Positions 34,622 to 45,567 are shown, counted from the first letter of the stretch. The stretch: 64,000 bases of DNA from Mobilicoccus pelagius NBRC 104925 (GCF_000247995.1 NZ_BAFE01000091.1:35982-99981); one strand, 5' to 3'. Numbers and translations are program-made. The notes: a model not told the origin generated them from the sequence alone.

Positions 34622-35242
34622 GTGAGCCACAGCAGCGAGATCGTCGCCGCCGACCCGGGCCCCAAGGGTGGGCTCGACGACCACATCTACAACCGGCTCC
34701 TCAAGGAGCGGATCATCTTCCTCGGTTCGGATGTGCGCGACGACAACGCGAATGCCATCTGCGCGCAGCTCCTCCTCCTCTCCGCGGAGGACCCGGAGCG
34801 CGACATCTGGCTGTACATCAACTCCCCGGGCGGATCCATCTCCGCGGGGATGGCGATCTACGACACGATGAACTGGATCCCGAACAACGTGTGCACCGTC
34901 GCCATGGGCATGGCCGCGAGCATGGGCCAGTTCCTCCTCACCGCCGGAGCGAAGGGCAAGCGGTACGCCACGCCGCACAGCCGCATCCTCATGCACCAGC
35001 CCCTCGGCGGCATCGGCGGCACCGCCACCGACATCAAGATCCAGGCCGAGCAGATGCTCTTCATCAAGCGTCAGATGGCCGAGCTCATCGCCGAGCACAC
35101 GGGCCAGAGCGTGGAGCAGATCACGAAGGACTCCGACCGCGACCGCTGGTTCAGCGCCGAGGAGGCCAAGGAGTACGGGTTCGTGGACCACGTCTTCACC
35201 CGCGCGAGCGACACCCCCGGCGCCGGCGGCACGCAGGCCTGA
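34622..35242 (+). CDS. clpP1: ATP-dependent Clp protease proteolytic subunit ClpP1
   Basis: A 206-residue serine protease subunit of the ClpP1P2 tetradecamer. The catalytic triad is visible as Ser100 in MAASMGQF, His125 in RILMHQP and Asp174 in [29 protein letters not shown] and [19 protein letters not shown] are family core strands. The GTG at 34622 has AGGGAG 8 nt upstream. clpP2 starts 20 nt downstream, so the two subunits are cotranscribed; in mycobacteria both are required for activity. Confidence 0.95.
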   Translation: MSHSSEIVAADPGPKGGLDDHIYNRLLKERIIFLGSDVRDDNANAICAQLLLLSAEDPERDIWLYINSPGGSISAGMAIYDTMNWIPNNVCTVAMGMAASMGQFLLTAGAKGKRYATPHSRILMHQPLGGIGGTATDIKIQAEQMLFIKRQMAELIAEHTGQSVEQITKDSDRDRWFSAEEAKEYGFVDHVFTRASDTPGAGGTQA

Positions 35243-35262
35243 TCGACGAATTGGAGCATCGA

Positions 35263-35922
35263 ATGGACATCATCGACCCCCGCCTCTCCGCCGGCCGCGT
35301 GGCCGTTCCGTCGAGCCGGTACATCCTGCCGCAGTTCGAGGAGCGCACTTCCTACGGGATGAAGCGCACCGACCCGTACACCAAGATGTTCGAGGACCGC
35401 ATCATCTTCCTCGGCTGCCAGGTGGACGACGCGAGCGCGGACGACATCATCGCTCAGCTCATCGTGCTCGAGTCACAGGACCCGGAACGCGACATCGTCA
35501 TGTACATCAACAGCCCCGGTGGCTCGTTCACGGCGATGACGGCGATCTACGACACCATGCAGTTCATCCGCCCGGACGTGCAGACGTTCGTCATCGGTCA
35601 GGCCGCTTCGGCGGCCGCAGTGCTGCTCGCGGCGGGCGCCCCGGGCAAGCGGTACGCGCTGCCGAACAGCCGGGTCCTCATCCACCAGCCCGCGCTGGGT
35701 GGCAGCGACTACGGCCAGGCGAGCGACATCGAGATCCAGGCCAACGAGGTCTTCCGGATGCGCACGTGGCTCGAGCAGACCCTCGCCGGCCACTCCGGCC
35801 GCACGCCGGAGCAGGTCAACGAGGATATCGAGCGTGACAAGTTCCTCTCCGCCGAGGAGGCCAAGTCCTACGGCCTCATCGACGAGGTGCTCGTGAGCCG
35901 CAAGGCCTCGCGTCAGGGCTGA
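35263..35922 (+). CDS. clpP2: ATP-dependent Clp protease proteolytic subunit ClpP2
   Basis: A 219-residue ClpP paralogue. Triad: Ser116 in [11 protein letters not shown], His141 in RVLIHQP, Asp192 in [12 protein letters not shown]. The N-terminal extension ([35 protein letters not shown]) is longer than in ClpP1, as usual for ClpP2, which docks the ATPase in mycobacteria. TTGGAG lies 8 nt before the ATG. A terminator follows, separating it from clpX. Confidence 0.95.
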   Translation: MDIIDPRLSAGRVAVPSSRYILPQFEERTSYGMKRTDPYTKMFEDRIIFLGCQVDDASADDIIAQLIVLESQDPERDIVMYINSPGGSFTAMTAIYDTMQFIRPDVQTFVIGQAASAAAVLLAAGAPGKRYALPNSRVLIHQPALGGSDYGQASDIEIQANEVFRMRTWLEQTLAGHSGRTPEQVNEDIERDKFLSAEEAKSYGLIDEVLVSRKASRQG

Positions 35923-35967
35923 CCCCCGATCCGACCCGGCGCAATCCGGGAACGGAACAGGACCCAC

Positions 35968-35997
35968 GAGGGCCCTCGGCAGGTGCCGCGGGCCCTC
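35968..35997 (+). terminator. Hairpin terminator after clpP2
   Basis: 14-bp arms (35968-35981, 35984-35997) with one T-C mismatch and a minimal GG centre, about 45 nt past the clpP2 stop. It implies that clpX has its own promoter; TACGGT at 36132-36137 is a -10 candidate. Confidence 0.65.
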
Positions 35998-36199
35998 GCC
36001 CGTGTCCACGTGCATCGGGATCGGGACGCCGCTGGTGGCGGAGTGGGGCGGTCGTTCCGCCCTCAGCGGACAGGGGCGCGCGGGCCCTCGACACCCGGGT
36101 TCAATGGGGGGAGGACCGGTGCGGGGGGCGGTACGGTCTCCACGCGGTGGGCGATGTCGAACCGCCCCGCACGACGAACGGCGACGACGAGGAGGACAC

Positions 36200-37486
<1,287 letters not shown>

Positions 37487-37630
37487 CGCACCTCGGCACA
37501 CCGCCCTTCGGCATCCCTTCGCTCCGCACCCCCTCGGGGCCGCCGGGCGGAGCCGTCTGCCCACCCGGGCGGGGCGCACCGGTTCTCAGTCCTCCCTCGC
37601 CATGGTCGTTGGGCGAGAGGAGAAGGAGGA

Positions 37631-38140
37631 CGGTGCAGCCTTGACGCAAGGCTACGACGTGCCCGAGCTCGCTCCACCGCCGTCGCCTCGGCACTCCGCG
37701 ACGCGGGGCTTCCGCCGGGGAGCCTGCATCTCGAACTCACCGAGGGCACCCTCGCCGACGTCATGCAGGCCGCCGACCTCCTCACCGAGCTCCGCGCGGC
37801 GGGGGTCCACGTCGCCGTCGACGAGTTCGGCGCCGGATACGCCTCGCTCGGCATGCTCACCCGCCTGCCCATCGACGGTGTGAAGATCGAACGGTCGTTC
37901 GTCCGCGACATCGCCGAGGACCTCGCGGCCCGCTAGCGGCTCGCCGCCGTCGTCGCGCTCCTCCGCACGTTCTGCCTGCACCACATCGTCGCGACCGGCG
38001 TCGAGGACGCCGCGCATGAGCGGATCCTCCTCGAGATGGGCTGCCCGGCCGTGCAGGGGTGGCTCTACGGGCACGAACTCCCCGTCGACGAGGTCTTCGC
38101 CCACGCCCGGCCCACGTCCCCGGCGGCCGCGATCCACGCG
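37631..38140 (+). pseudogene. EAL-domain remnant, N-terminally truncated with internal TAG
   Basis: One frame gives the C-terminal part of an EAL (c-di-GMP phosphodiesterase) domain: ALRDAGLPPGSLHLELTEGTL, AVDEFGAGYASLGML, PIDGVKIERSFVRDIAED, then an in-frame TAG (37934-37936), then HHIVATGVEDAAHERILLEMGCPAVQGWLYG. Each block aligns with the intact GGDEF-EAL protein just downstream (GLPRSALRLEVTETTL, VLDDFGTGYASLATL, SIDGVKVDRSLV, DIVAEGVETEE, GAPAVQGWLYG). The GGDEF domain, the EAL motif itself and any start are missing. It is in the same frame as the downstream gene, so an ORF search from ATG 38036 fuses them artificially. Probably a decayed tandem duplicate. Confidence 0.8.
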
Positions 38141-38347
38141 CAGGACGCCGCGTTGCGGCCCTCCCCGTCGACGACCGCGGACCCGGCCTCGGCGCCCCGT
38201 CGGCGTCCTCGACGGCCGGGTGTGAGCGGGGCTCCGACCGCACCCGTCGCGCAAATTCCCCACATCCGTGGCGGTTTCGCGGGCGTCGAGCGCTCAGGCG
38301 GGGACCCGGACGGCCGATCTGATCCTCGACCGGGGGGAGAATGGGAC

Positions 38348-40939
38348 GTGGGCGAGACACCGGGTCGACATCGCCCTGCCCCGGGGCGGGTCCTCGACCT
38401 CCTCCGGTGCCGGGAGCGTCCCGCCACCGAACCGCGTCGGTGCGCGACGTGGGTGGGTACCCGCTACACTTCCTCGGCCGTCCTGGCCGCCGTGCTCGTC
38501 GTGCTCTGCGCCGTCCTCTGCCTGTGGGACCCCGCCATGGTCGCCGGCCCGTTCTACGTCGGGTGCACCCTCGTCGCCTCGCTGACGATGGTGACGGTGC
38601 CCCTCGCCCGCGGGGCACGGCCCCGTTCCGTGTGGCTCGTCGAGGCACTCAGCGGGCTGTGCCTCATCCTCGTCGCCGTCGTCGCCGTGTGCCGCCTCAC
38701 CCCCGCATGGATGGGGCCCGTCTCGCTCCTCGACGTGCTGTACGTCGGCAGCTACCTCGCCCTCATCACGTGGCTGGCGCTCGTCGCGCGCGAACTCGGC
38801 GGTGGGTCGCGTCGCGGCGCGTTCGTCGATGCCGTCACCGTCTCCGTGGGCATGGGACTCACGCAGTGGTGCATCGTCCTCGCGCCCGCCCTGGGCGGCA
38901 CCGAGCTCCGGGAGAGCATCGTCCGGGCCGTCTACCCCGCCCTCGACGTCCTCCTCGTCGCCCTCGTCGTCCACCTGCGGCTCCGCCTGCGCCGCCCCGT
39001 CGTCGCCGTCCGGTGGCTGTTCGCCGGCCTCACCATGCAACTCCTGGTCGACACCGCCTACGCTTACGTCGGCGTGAGCATCGTCAGCGAGGCTCCGCGC
39101 CTCGCCGTCGGATACCTGTTCTCCTACCTCTTCCTCGCGCTCGCCTCCTCCCACCCCTCCGTCGTCGAGATCACGATCCCGCCGCTCGTTTCCGGCCCCC
39201 CACGCCGCACGGGCCGCCCGACGGCGGTCGTCTTCGTCGCGATCCTCCCCGTCATCCTCTGCACGATGTCCCCGGCGTCCGGCACCGCCGACCTCGCCGT
39301 GCGGACGCTCCTCGTCACCGTTCTCCTCGGGTTGCTCTTCCACCGGCTGACGACGATGATGACCGCGCTCACGCTCGCCGAGGAGGAGAGCCACCACCGG
39401 GCCACCCACGACTTTCTCACCGGGCTCACCAACCGCGCGGCCCTCGTCGAAGGGCTCGCCTCGCGGACCAGGGCCGACGCCCGGCGCGGGACGACGACCG
39501 CCGTCGTATTCCTCGACTGCGACGACTTCAAACGCGTCAACGACACGTGGGGACACCATGCGGGCAACACCCTGCTCCGCGACATCGCCCGACGGGTCCC
39601 CGAGGTGCTCGGCCCCGACGACGTCTTCGCCCGCAACGGCGGGGACGAGTTCGTCGTCGTCTCCTCCGTCGCAGACGAGGCGGAGGCCCGCGCCCTCGCC
39701 GACCGGGTGCGGCGGGTGTTCGACACGCCCCTGCGCATCCTGCCCGGCCGGGTCCACTCCGTCACCCCGTCGATGGGGGTCGCGCTCTGCCCGCCCGGCG
39801 CCACCCGTGGCGCCGAGGACCTCCTTCACCGTGCCGACGCGGCGATGTACGAGGCCAAGCAGAGGGGGAGGGGCCGGGTCGTCCTCTTCGACGACGACCT
39901 CGAGGAACGCACGCACACCGAGCAGGCCGTGGGCGACCGCCTCGGCCGCGTCATCGACGACGATCCGTTCGACGTCGCCTTCCAGCCGATCTTCTCCAGG
40001 CCCGTCGGTGGCAGGCTCGTCGGGTGGGAGGCCCTCGCCCGGTGGCACGACGAGGAACTCGGCGAAGTACGCCCCGACGTCTTCGTCGAAGTGGCCGAGC
40101 AGCTCGGGCTCGTCTCTGTCCTCGGGGGGTCCGTGCTGCGTCGAGCCTGCGCCACCCTCGCCGAGCTGCGCCGGCTCCTCGGCGACGACCACCTCTCCGT
40201 CTCGGTCAACGTCTCCCCGACCCACCTCCTCGACCCCACCCTGCGGGATCTCGTGGAGGACGCCGTCGAATCCGCGGGGCTGCCCCGCTCGGCGCTCCGT
40301 CTCGAGGTCACCGAGACGACCCTCGTCGACTCCGGCCCTCAGGTGCGGGCCCTGCTCGGGGGTCTCCGCGGCTCCGGGGTGCGGATCGTCCTCGACGACT
40401 TCGGCACCGGTTACGCCTCCCTCGCGACGCTCCGCCGCCTCTCGATCGACGGGGTGAAGGTCGACCGCTCCCTCGTCGCCTCCCTCGGCAGCGACCCGCA
40501 GGCGCGCGACCAGCTCGGAGCGGTTCTCGCCCTCATCCGCAGCCTCGGCGTCCACGACATCGTCGCCGAGGGCGTGGAGACCGAGGAGGAGGCGCGCGTG
40601 CTCGACGAGCTCGGCGCGCCGGCGGTGCAGGGCTGGCTCTACGGCCGTGGCCGACTCGTCGACGACGTGCTCGCCGAGGCGCGGGCCCATGCCGTCACCG
40701 TGCAGGCGCACGCCGCGAACGCCGCGACGACGGCGGTGACGGCGGCCCCGGTCACCGAGCCCACGTCGGCGACCTCTGCGTTCCCCGAGGCGGCGGGGCC
40801 TGTCGGCGGGACGGGCATCACGCCCGGCGCGCCGCGGACGACCGACGTCGGAGCGGACGCTGCGGAAGACACGGACCATGCGCCCGGGCCGGCCGGAGAC
40901 ACGGAGACGGGGGGCACGACGCCGACGGCGGACGCGTGA
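38348..40939 (+). CDS. Membrane GGDEF-EAL cyclic-di-GMP enzyme
   Basis: An 863-residue protein. I place the start at GTG 38348, which has GGGGGAG 8 nt upstream; an in-frame ATG at 38036 belongs to the upstream pseudogene. About eight hydrophobic helices (about 40-330) form a membrane sensor of unknown ligand. The GGDEF domain has DFLTGLTNRAALVEGL, FLDCDDFKRVNDTWGHHAGN and an intact NGGDEF (about 430). The EAL domain has GWEALARW (about 560), VTETTLVD, LDDFGTGYASL, DGVKVDRSLV and DIVAEGVETEEEA, so catalytic residues of both synthase and phosphodiesterase look intact. The C-terminus is a 90-residue Ala/Thr-rich tail. Net activity cannot be told from sequence. Confidence 0.88.
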   Translation: MGETPGRHRPAPGRVLDLLRCRERPATEPRRCATWVGTRYTSSAVLAAVLVVLCAVLCLWDPAMVAGPFYVGCTLVASLTMVTVPLARGARPRSVWLVEALSGLCLILVAVVAVCRLTPAWMGPVSLLDVLYVGSYLALITWLALVARELGGGSRRGAFVDAVTVSVGMGLTQWCIVLAPALGGTELRESIVRAVYPALDVLLVALVVHLRLRLRRPVVAVRWLFAGLTMQLLVDTAYAYVGVSIVSEAPRLAVGYLFSYLFLALASSHPSVVEITIPPLVSGPPRRTGRPTAVVFVAILPVILCTMSPASGTADLAVRTLLVTVLLGLLFHRLTTMMTALTLAEEESHHRATHDFLTGLTNRAALVEGLASRTRADARRGTTTAVVFLDCDDFKRVNDTWGHHAGNTLLRDIARRVPEVLGPDDVFARNGGDEFVVVSSVADEAEARALADRVRRVFDTPLRILPGRVHSVTPSMGVALCPPGATRGAEDLLHRADAAMYEAKQRGRGRVVLFDDDLEERTHTEQAVGDRLGRVIDDDPFDVAFQPIFSRPVGGRLVGWEALARWHDEELGEVRPDVFVEVAEQLGLVSVLGGSVLRRACATLAELRRLLGDDHLSVSVNVSPTHLLDPTLRDLVEDAVESAGLPRSALRLEVTETTLVDSGPQVRALLGGLRGSGVRIVLDDFGTGYASLATLRRLSIDGVKVDRSLVASLGSDPQARDQLGAVLALIRSLGVHDIVAEGVETEEEARVLDELGAPAVQGWLYGRGRLVDDVLAEARAHAVTVQAHAANAATTAVTAAPVTEPTSATSAFPEAAGPVGGTGITPGAPRTTDVGADAAEDTDHAPGPAGDTETGGTTPTADA

Positions 40940-40958
40940 CTCACGCGTCCGCCGTCGG
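40922..40958. terminator. Bidirectional terminator overlapping the GGDEF-EAL stop codon
   Basis: 18-bp perfect arms (40922-40939 and 40941-40958) around a single C; the TGA of the GGDEF-EAL gene is the last part of the left arm. It separates this gene from convergent valS. Confidence 0.75.
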
Positions 40959-40975
40959 TCGGGGTGGGGCGAAGG

Positions 40976-43678
40976 TCAGTGCTTAGGCGGCGGGGGCACG
41001 AGCTGGGCGTCGCGCACCTCGACCTGCTCGGCCTCGACGTACGTGATGTCGCCGTCGAGGCGACCGGCCGCACGCAGGTCGGACTCGGCGGCGCGGATCG
41101 CGTCGAGCGCCGCCGCGGGGCCGGCGATCGTCACCGACGAGACCGTGGCGCGCATGCCGACCTTCGCGTCGGACTTGGCACGACGCACGCCACCGAGGGC
41201 CTGACCGACGGCGTCGAGCATCGCGCTGTCGCCCGCCTCGGCGGGGAGGCACTCGGACGTCTCGGGCCAGGGGGAGCGGTGGACCGATCCGGCGCGCCAC
41301 CAGCTCCACACCTCCTCGGTCGCGAACGGCAGCACCGGGGCGAGGAGCCGCAGGAGCACGTCGAGCGCGACCCGCAGCGCCGCACGGGCGCTCGTCGTCG
41401 CCGCGTCCGGCGTCTCGACAGACTCGTCGCCGTAGGCGCGGGCCTTGACGAGCTCGAGGTAGTCGTCGCAGAACGTCCAGAAGAACGTCTCGGCGACCTC
41501 GAGCGCGCGCGTGTGGTCGTAGTTCTCGTACCCGGCCGTGGCCTGCTCGACGACCCGGGCGAGGCCGGTGAGCATCGCGCGGTCGATCGGCTCGGTGACG
41601 AGGTTCAACAGGCCGTGCGTGCAGTTCTCCGCCCCGCACGCGTCGTCCTCGGCGACGGTGGGCTCGGGGAACCCGAGCACGAACTTGCTCGCGTTCAGCA
41701 CCTTCATCGCGAGACGACGGCCGACCTTCATCTGGCCGGTGTCGAACGCCGCGTCGGTGCCGAGGCGAGCCGAGGCGGCCCAGTAGCGGACGGCGTCGGA
41801 ACCGTGCTGCTCGAGCAGGCCCTCCGGCGTCTCGGCGTTGCCCTTGGACTTGCTCATCTTCTTGCGGTCGGGGTCGAGGATCCACCCCGAGATCGCCGCG
41901 TGCCTCCACGGCACCTGATCCTGCAGGTGGTGGGCGCGCACGACCGTGGAGAACAGCCACGTGCGGATGATGTCCTGCCCCTGGGGGCGCAGGTCCATCG
42001 GGAAGAGGTGCTCGAAGAGCTCGGCGTCGCCCTCGTACTCGCCCCAACCGGTCGTGAGCTGCGGGGTGAGGGAGGAGGTGGCCCAGGTGTCCATGACGTC
42101 GGGGTCACCGACGAACCCGCCGGGCACGCCGCGCTGTGACGCCTCGTACCCGGGCGGCGCGTCGGCCGACGGGTCGACGGGGAGGGTGTCGATCGCCGGG
42201 GTGATGGGGGAGTCGTAGACGACCTCGCCGTGCTCGTCGACCGGGTACCACAGCGGGATCGGGATGCCGAAGAACCGCTGGCGGCTGATGAGCCAGTCGC
42301 CGTTGAGGCCGCCCACCCAGTTCTCGTAGCGCACCCGCATGAAGTCGGGGTGGAACGCGATCTCCTTGCCGCGTTCGATGAGGGCCTCGCGCAGGTCGGC
42401 GTTGCGGCCGCCGTTGCGGATGTACCACTGGCGGCTCGTGACGATCTCGAGCGGCTTGTCGCCCCGCTCGTAGAAGTTCGCCTTGCGCTGGGTGGGCTTG
42501 GGCTCGCCGTCCATGGCCCCGGACTCGCGGAGCGCCTCGACGACGGCCTTACGCGCGCCGAACGTGCTCTGACCGGCGACGTGCTCGGCGTAGAACGCTG
42601 CACCCTCGCCGGTGAGCCACTCGGGCGTCTCGGCGATCATGCGGCCCGTGCGGCCGATGAGCGAGCGCATCGGCAGCTGCAGCTCGCGCCACCACGTGAC
42701 GTCGGTGAGGTCACCGAACGTGCAGCACATCGCGATGCCGGCGCCCTTGTCCATCTCCGCGTCGGGGTGGGGCAGGACGGGCACCTCGACGCCGAACACC
42801 GGGCTCGTCACGTGGGTGCCGAAGAGGGGCTGGTACCGCTCGTCGTCGGGGTGGGCGATGAGGGCCACGCAGCTCGGGAGAAGCTCGGGACGGGTGGTCT
42901 CGATGTAGACCGGCTCACCGCGGGAGCCGTCCTCGGCGACGCGGTGGAACGCGACCCGGTGGTAGTGGCCCGGGTAGTCACGCGCCTCGAGCTCGGCCTG
43001 CGCCACCGCCGTCTGATACGTGACGTCCCACAGGCCCGGGGCCTCGGACTGGTAGGCCGTGCCCGCCGTGAGGTGCTCGAGGAAGGCCTGCTGGCTCACC
43101 GCACGGCTGCGGTCGTCGATCGTGCGGTACGAGATCGCCCAGTCGACGGAGAGGCCGAGGCGACGCCACAGGCTCTCGAACGCCTTCTCGTCCTCGACGG
43201 TGCGCTCGTCGCACAGCTCGATGAAGTTCGCGCGGCTCACGGGCTCCTGCTTGGAGGCGTCCTTGACGTCCTTCGCGGACATCGTGCCGCGGTACTTCGG
43301 CTCGTAGTTCTCGACGTACGGCAGCGACGCGTCGCCGCGCACGCCGTAGTAGTTCTGCACGCGCTTCTCGGTGGGCAGGCCGTTGTCGTCCCAGCCCATC
43401 GGGTAGAACACCTCGCGGCCGCGCATGCGGTGGTAGCGGGCGACGCAGTCGGTGTGCGTGTAGGAGAAGACGTGGCCGACGTGCAGGGACCCGCTCGCCG
43501 TGGGCGGCGGGGTGTCGATGGCGTACACCTGCTCACGCGGCAGGTTCATCGCCCGCTCGCGGTCGAAGGTGTACGTGCCCTGCTGCTCCCATACGCCGAC
43601 CCACCGCTCCTCGAGGCCGTCGACGGACGGCTTGTCGGGAATCGCGGGCGGGGTTGCGGAGGAGTGGCTCGTCGTCAT
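40976..43678 (-). CDS. valS: Valine--tRNA ligase, type 2
   Basis: A 900-residue class I aminoacyl-tRNA synthetase. The HIGH motif is SGSLHVGHVFSY (HVGH at 66-69); the KMSKS motif is DRKKMSKSKGN (about 606). WDDNGLPTEKRVQNYYGV, the editing domain (IETTRPELLPSCVALIAHPDDERY) and NWLISRQRFFGIPIPLWYP-type motif are present. It lacks the long C-terminal coiled-coil arm of type 1 ValS and matches the shorter archaeal-like type 2. I chose ATG 43678 (GGAAG 10 nt upstream); ATG 43687 is the alternative. Divergent from the hotdog thioesterase gene. Confidence 0.94.
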   Translation of the reverse strand: MTTSHSSATPPAIPDKPSVDGLEERWVGVWEQQGTYTFDRERAMNLPREQVYAIDTPPPTASGSLHVGHVFSYTHTDCVARYHRMRGREVFYPMGWDDNGLPTEKRVQNYYGVRGDASLPYVENYEPKYRGTMSAKDVKDASKQEPVSRANFIELCDERTVEDEKAFESLWRRLGLSVDWAISYRTIDDRSRAVSQQAFLEHLTAGTAYQSEAPGLWDVTYQTAVAQAELEARDYPGHYHRVAFHRVAEDGSRGEPVYIETTRPELLPSCVALIAHPDDERYQPLFGTHVTSPVFGVEVPVLPHPDAEMDKGAGIAMCCTFGDLTDVTWWRELQLPMRSLIGRTGRMIAETPEWLTGEGAAFYAEHVAGQSTFGARKAVVEALRESGAMDGEPKPTQRKANFYERGDKPLEIVTSRQWYIRNGGRNADLREALIERGKEIAFHPDFMRVRYENWVGGLNGDWLISRQRFFGIPIPLWYPVDEHGEVVYDSPITPAIDTLPVDPSADAPPGYEASQRGVPGGFVGDPDVMDTWATSSLTPQLTTGWGEYEGDAELFEHLFPMDLRPQGQDIIRTWLFSTVVRAHHLQDQVPWRHAAISGWILDPDRKKMSKSKGNAETPEGLLEQHGSDAVRYWAASARLGTDAAFDTGQMKVGRRLAMKVLNASKFVLGFPEPTVAEDDACGAENCTHGLLNLVTEPIDRAMLTGLARVVEQATAGYENYDHTRALEVAETFFWTFCDDYLELVKARAYGDESVETPDAATTSARAALRVALDVLLRLLAPVLPFATEEVWSWWRAGSVHRSPWPETSECLPAEAGDSAMLDAVGQALGGVRRAKSDAKVGMRATVSSVTIAGPAAALDAIRAAESDLRAAGRLDGDITYVEAEQVEVRDAQLVPPPPKH

Positions 43679-43747
43679 GTCGGCCATTCTTCCAGAGGCC
43701 GCCGGCATGCCGTGCGCGTGACGGCCCCGAGAGGGGTGCGGGCCGTC

Positions 43748-43753
43748 TACGCT
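43748..43753 (+). promoter_or_regulatory. -10 element of the PaaI-like thioesterase gene (leaderless)
   Basis: TACGCT ends 7 nt before the ATG at 43761, with no Shine-Dalgarno between. Confidence 0.45.
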
Positions 43754-43760
43754 CCGCAGC

Positions 43761-44249
43761 ATGAGCGAACACGCGGCCGGTTCCCCGGCGGTCCAGGACG
43801 TCTACCCCGACGACGTCGCCCACTGCTACGGCTGCGGTCGCCTCAACGAACACGGCCTCCAGCTCAAGACCCGCTGGGACGGGGACGAGACCGTCTCGGT
43901 CTACACCCCGCGCCCGGAGCACACGGCGATCCCCGGGTACGTCTACGGCGGGCTCGTCGCCTCGCTCCTCGACTGCCACGGCACGGGGTCGGCGGCGCTC
44001 GCCGGGTACCGGGCGGAGGAGCGCGAGCCGGGCACGGAGCCGCCGCTGCGGTACGTCACCGCGAACCTCACCGTCGACTTCGTCGCGCCCACGCCCCTCG
44101 GCCCACCGCTCGAGGCCCGCGGCACGATCGTCGAGGTCAAGGGCAAGAAGGTCGTCGTCGAGGAGACCCTCTCCGCCGACGGCGTCGTCGTCGCCCGCGG
44201 CCGGGTCGTCGCCGTACGGATGCCGGAGGCGATGGCCTCGCAGGGCTGA
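43761..44249 (+). CDS. PaaI-like hotdog thioesterase
   Basis: A 162-residue hotdog protein. CYGCGRLNEHGLQLKTRWDGDE at 22-43 is the N-terminal strand of the PaaI/THEM4-like group; HTAIPGYVYGGLVASLLDCHGTGSA is the active-site helix, and VTANLTVDFVAPTPLGPPLEARGTIVEVKGKKVVVE completes the fold. Probably hydrolyses an acyl- or aryl-CoA; substrate unknown. It is preceded by a leaderless-type promoter and faces away from valS. Confidence 0.82.
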   Translation: MSEHAAGSPAVQDVYPDDVAHCYGCGRLNEHGLQLKTRWDGDETVSVYTPRPEHTAIPGYVYGGLVASLLDCHGTGSAALAGYRAEEREPGTEPPLRYVTANLTVDFVAPTPLGPPLEARGTIVEVKGKKVVVEETLSADGVVVARGRVVAVRMPEAMASQG

Positions 44250-44336
44250 GCACCGCCCCTCGGGGAAGCGCGGGGCCGGCGGGGGACGAAACGGACACCT
44301 CACGTAAGGTGAGGGTTCCTCGACCCTGGAGGAACG

Positions 44337-45440
44337 GTGACCCCCCTGCCCACCACCCCGCTCACCCCTGCCGAGCCCACGACCCCGCCCTCGACCGCAC
44401 CCTCGGACCCGTCCGCCACCCGGCCGGTACCGGGCTCTCTCGCCGTCGTCGTCCCGTGCTTCGACTACGAGGACTTCGTCGGTGACGCGATCGAGAGCGT
44501 CCTGCGTCAGAGCCGCCCCTACGCGCAGGTGATCGTCGTCGACGACGGTTCGCGCGACCGGTCCCTCGACGTCATCCGCCGCTACGCGGACCGGATCGAG
44601 ATCATCGAGAAGGCCAACTCCGGACTCCTCGGCGCGTGCCTCGCCGGCCTCGAGCGTGTGCGCACCGAGTACGTCCACTTTCTCGACGCCGACGACACCG
44701 CCCTGCCCGACCTCGTCGAGACGGTGACGCCCGCCCTCGCCTCCCGGCCGGTCAAGGTGCAGTTCGCCCTCGCCGCGATCGACGAGGACGGTGCTCCGAA
44801 CGGGTCGGTGTTCCCGAGCTTCGCGCCCGGGTACGACGTCGCGGCGATGCGGGAGGACAACCGGGTCGTCGGGTTCTACCAGTGCCCGCCGACGTCGGGG
44901 AACGTCTTCCACGTCGCCACCCTGCGGTCCCTCGGTCTCGACCGCGAGGATCCGCGGCTGCCCCTCGACGGCGCCGGCTGCGCGGTGATGCCCTACCTCG
45001 GGGAGATCGTGTCGATCCCGACGCCCCTCGGCGGCTACCGCGTCCACGGCGCGAGCATGAGCAACACCCAGCTCACCCCGACGCCGGAGCAGACCCGCAA
45101 GGAGATCCGCGACTTCGAACGCAACTGGGAGGTCGCCGCCCGCGTCATGGGGCAGGACGCCCCGCCGTACGCGCCGGGGGAGCCGCTGTTCCTCCTCGAA
45201 CGACGACTCATCCACCGCGGCCTCACCCGCACCGCGCCGGACCCGATCGGCCTCGCCCGCTACCTCGCACGCCTCTCGGCGGCGAACCTGCCGCGATGGC
45301 AGCGCGTCGTCCAGGGCGTGTGGATGAGCAGCCTCCTCGTGCCCTCCCGGGAGGCCCGGGCATCGCTCGTCCTCCTGCGCCGCTCCGGCGCCGCCCGCCC
45401 GCGGTGGGTGCGCAGGCTCCTCGCACTCGTGCGCCGCTGA
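44337..45440 (+). CDS. Family 2 glycosyltransferase
   Basis: A 367-residue GT-A glycosyltransferase. After a Thr/Pro-rich N-terminus (about 34 residues) it has SLAVVVPCFDYEDFVGDAIESVLRQ, VIVVDDGSRDRSLDVI and the metal-binding FLDADDTALPD (DxD-type). GGYRVHGASMSN near residue 232 is the usual acceptor-side motif. No membrane helix; a basic C-terminus (RRLLALVRR) may attach it to the membrane. GGAGG lies 5 nt before the GTG. Sugar and acceptor unknown. A short imperfect palindrome ACCTCACGTAAGGT (44297-44310) lies upstream. Confidence 0.85.
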   Translation: MTPLPTTPLTPAEPTTPPSTAPSDPSATRPVPGSLAVVVPCFDYEDFVGDAIESVLRQSRPYAQVIVVDDGSRDRSLDVIRRYADRIEIIEKANSGLLGACLAGLERVRTEYVHFLDADDTALPDLVETVTPALASRPVKVQFALAAIDEDGAPNGSVFPSFAPGYDVAAMREDNRVVGFYQCPPTSGNVFHVATLRSLGLDREDPRLPLDGAGCAVMPYLGEIVSIPTPLGGYRVHGASMSNTQLTPTPEQTRKEIRDFERNWEVAARVMGQDAPPYAPGEPLFLLERRLIHRGLTRTAPDPIGLARYLARLSAANLPRWQRVVQGVWMSSLLVPSREARASLVLLRRSGAARPRWVRRLLALVRR

Positions 45441-45490
45441 CGGACCGCCCGCCGGGGGCCTCGACGGCTCCCGCCCGCCCGACTGGCGGC

Positions 45491-45527
45491 GTCAAGAACG
45501 CGTCAAGACGCATCAACCCGTCGTCAA
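45491..45527 (+). promoter_or_regulatory. Four direct repeats, candidate KdpE operator
   Basis: GTCAA at 45491, GTCAA at 45502, ATCAA at 45512 and GTCAA at 45523: spacings 11, 10 and 11 nt, i.e. one helical turn each. They end 40 nt before the kdpF start. OmpR/KdpE-type regulators bind direct repeats of about this period. Confidence 0.6.
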
Positions 45528-45567
45528 CGGCGCGGGTCAGGGGCTCAGGGCGCTCTTCACTGGCGGA

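Noticed and set aside
36030..36040. Second ClgR-like core (CGCTGGTGGCG) upstream of clpX
   Set aside because: It misses the central A and the flanking W positions, so the match is no better than chance in GC-rich DNA.
38036..38347. ATG 38036 as the start of the GGDEF-EAL protein
   Set aside because: These codons are the end of the EAL remnant and non-coding sequence; GTG 38348 has a strong Shine-Dalgarno and leads directly to the membrane helices.
44297..44310. Imperfect palindrome ACCTCACGTAAGGT before the glycosyltransferase
   Set aside because: Short and imperfect, with no regulator nearby; not enough to call an operator.
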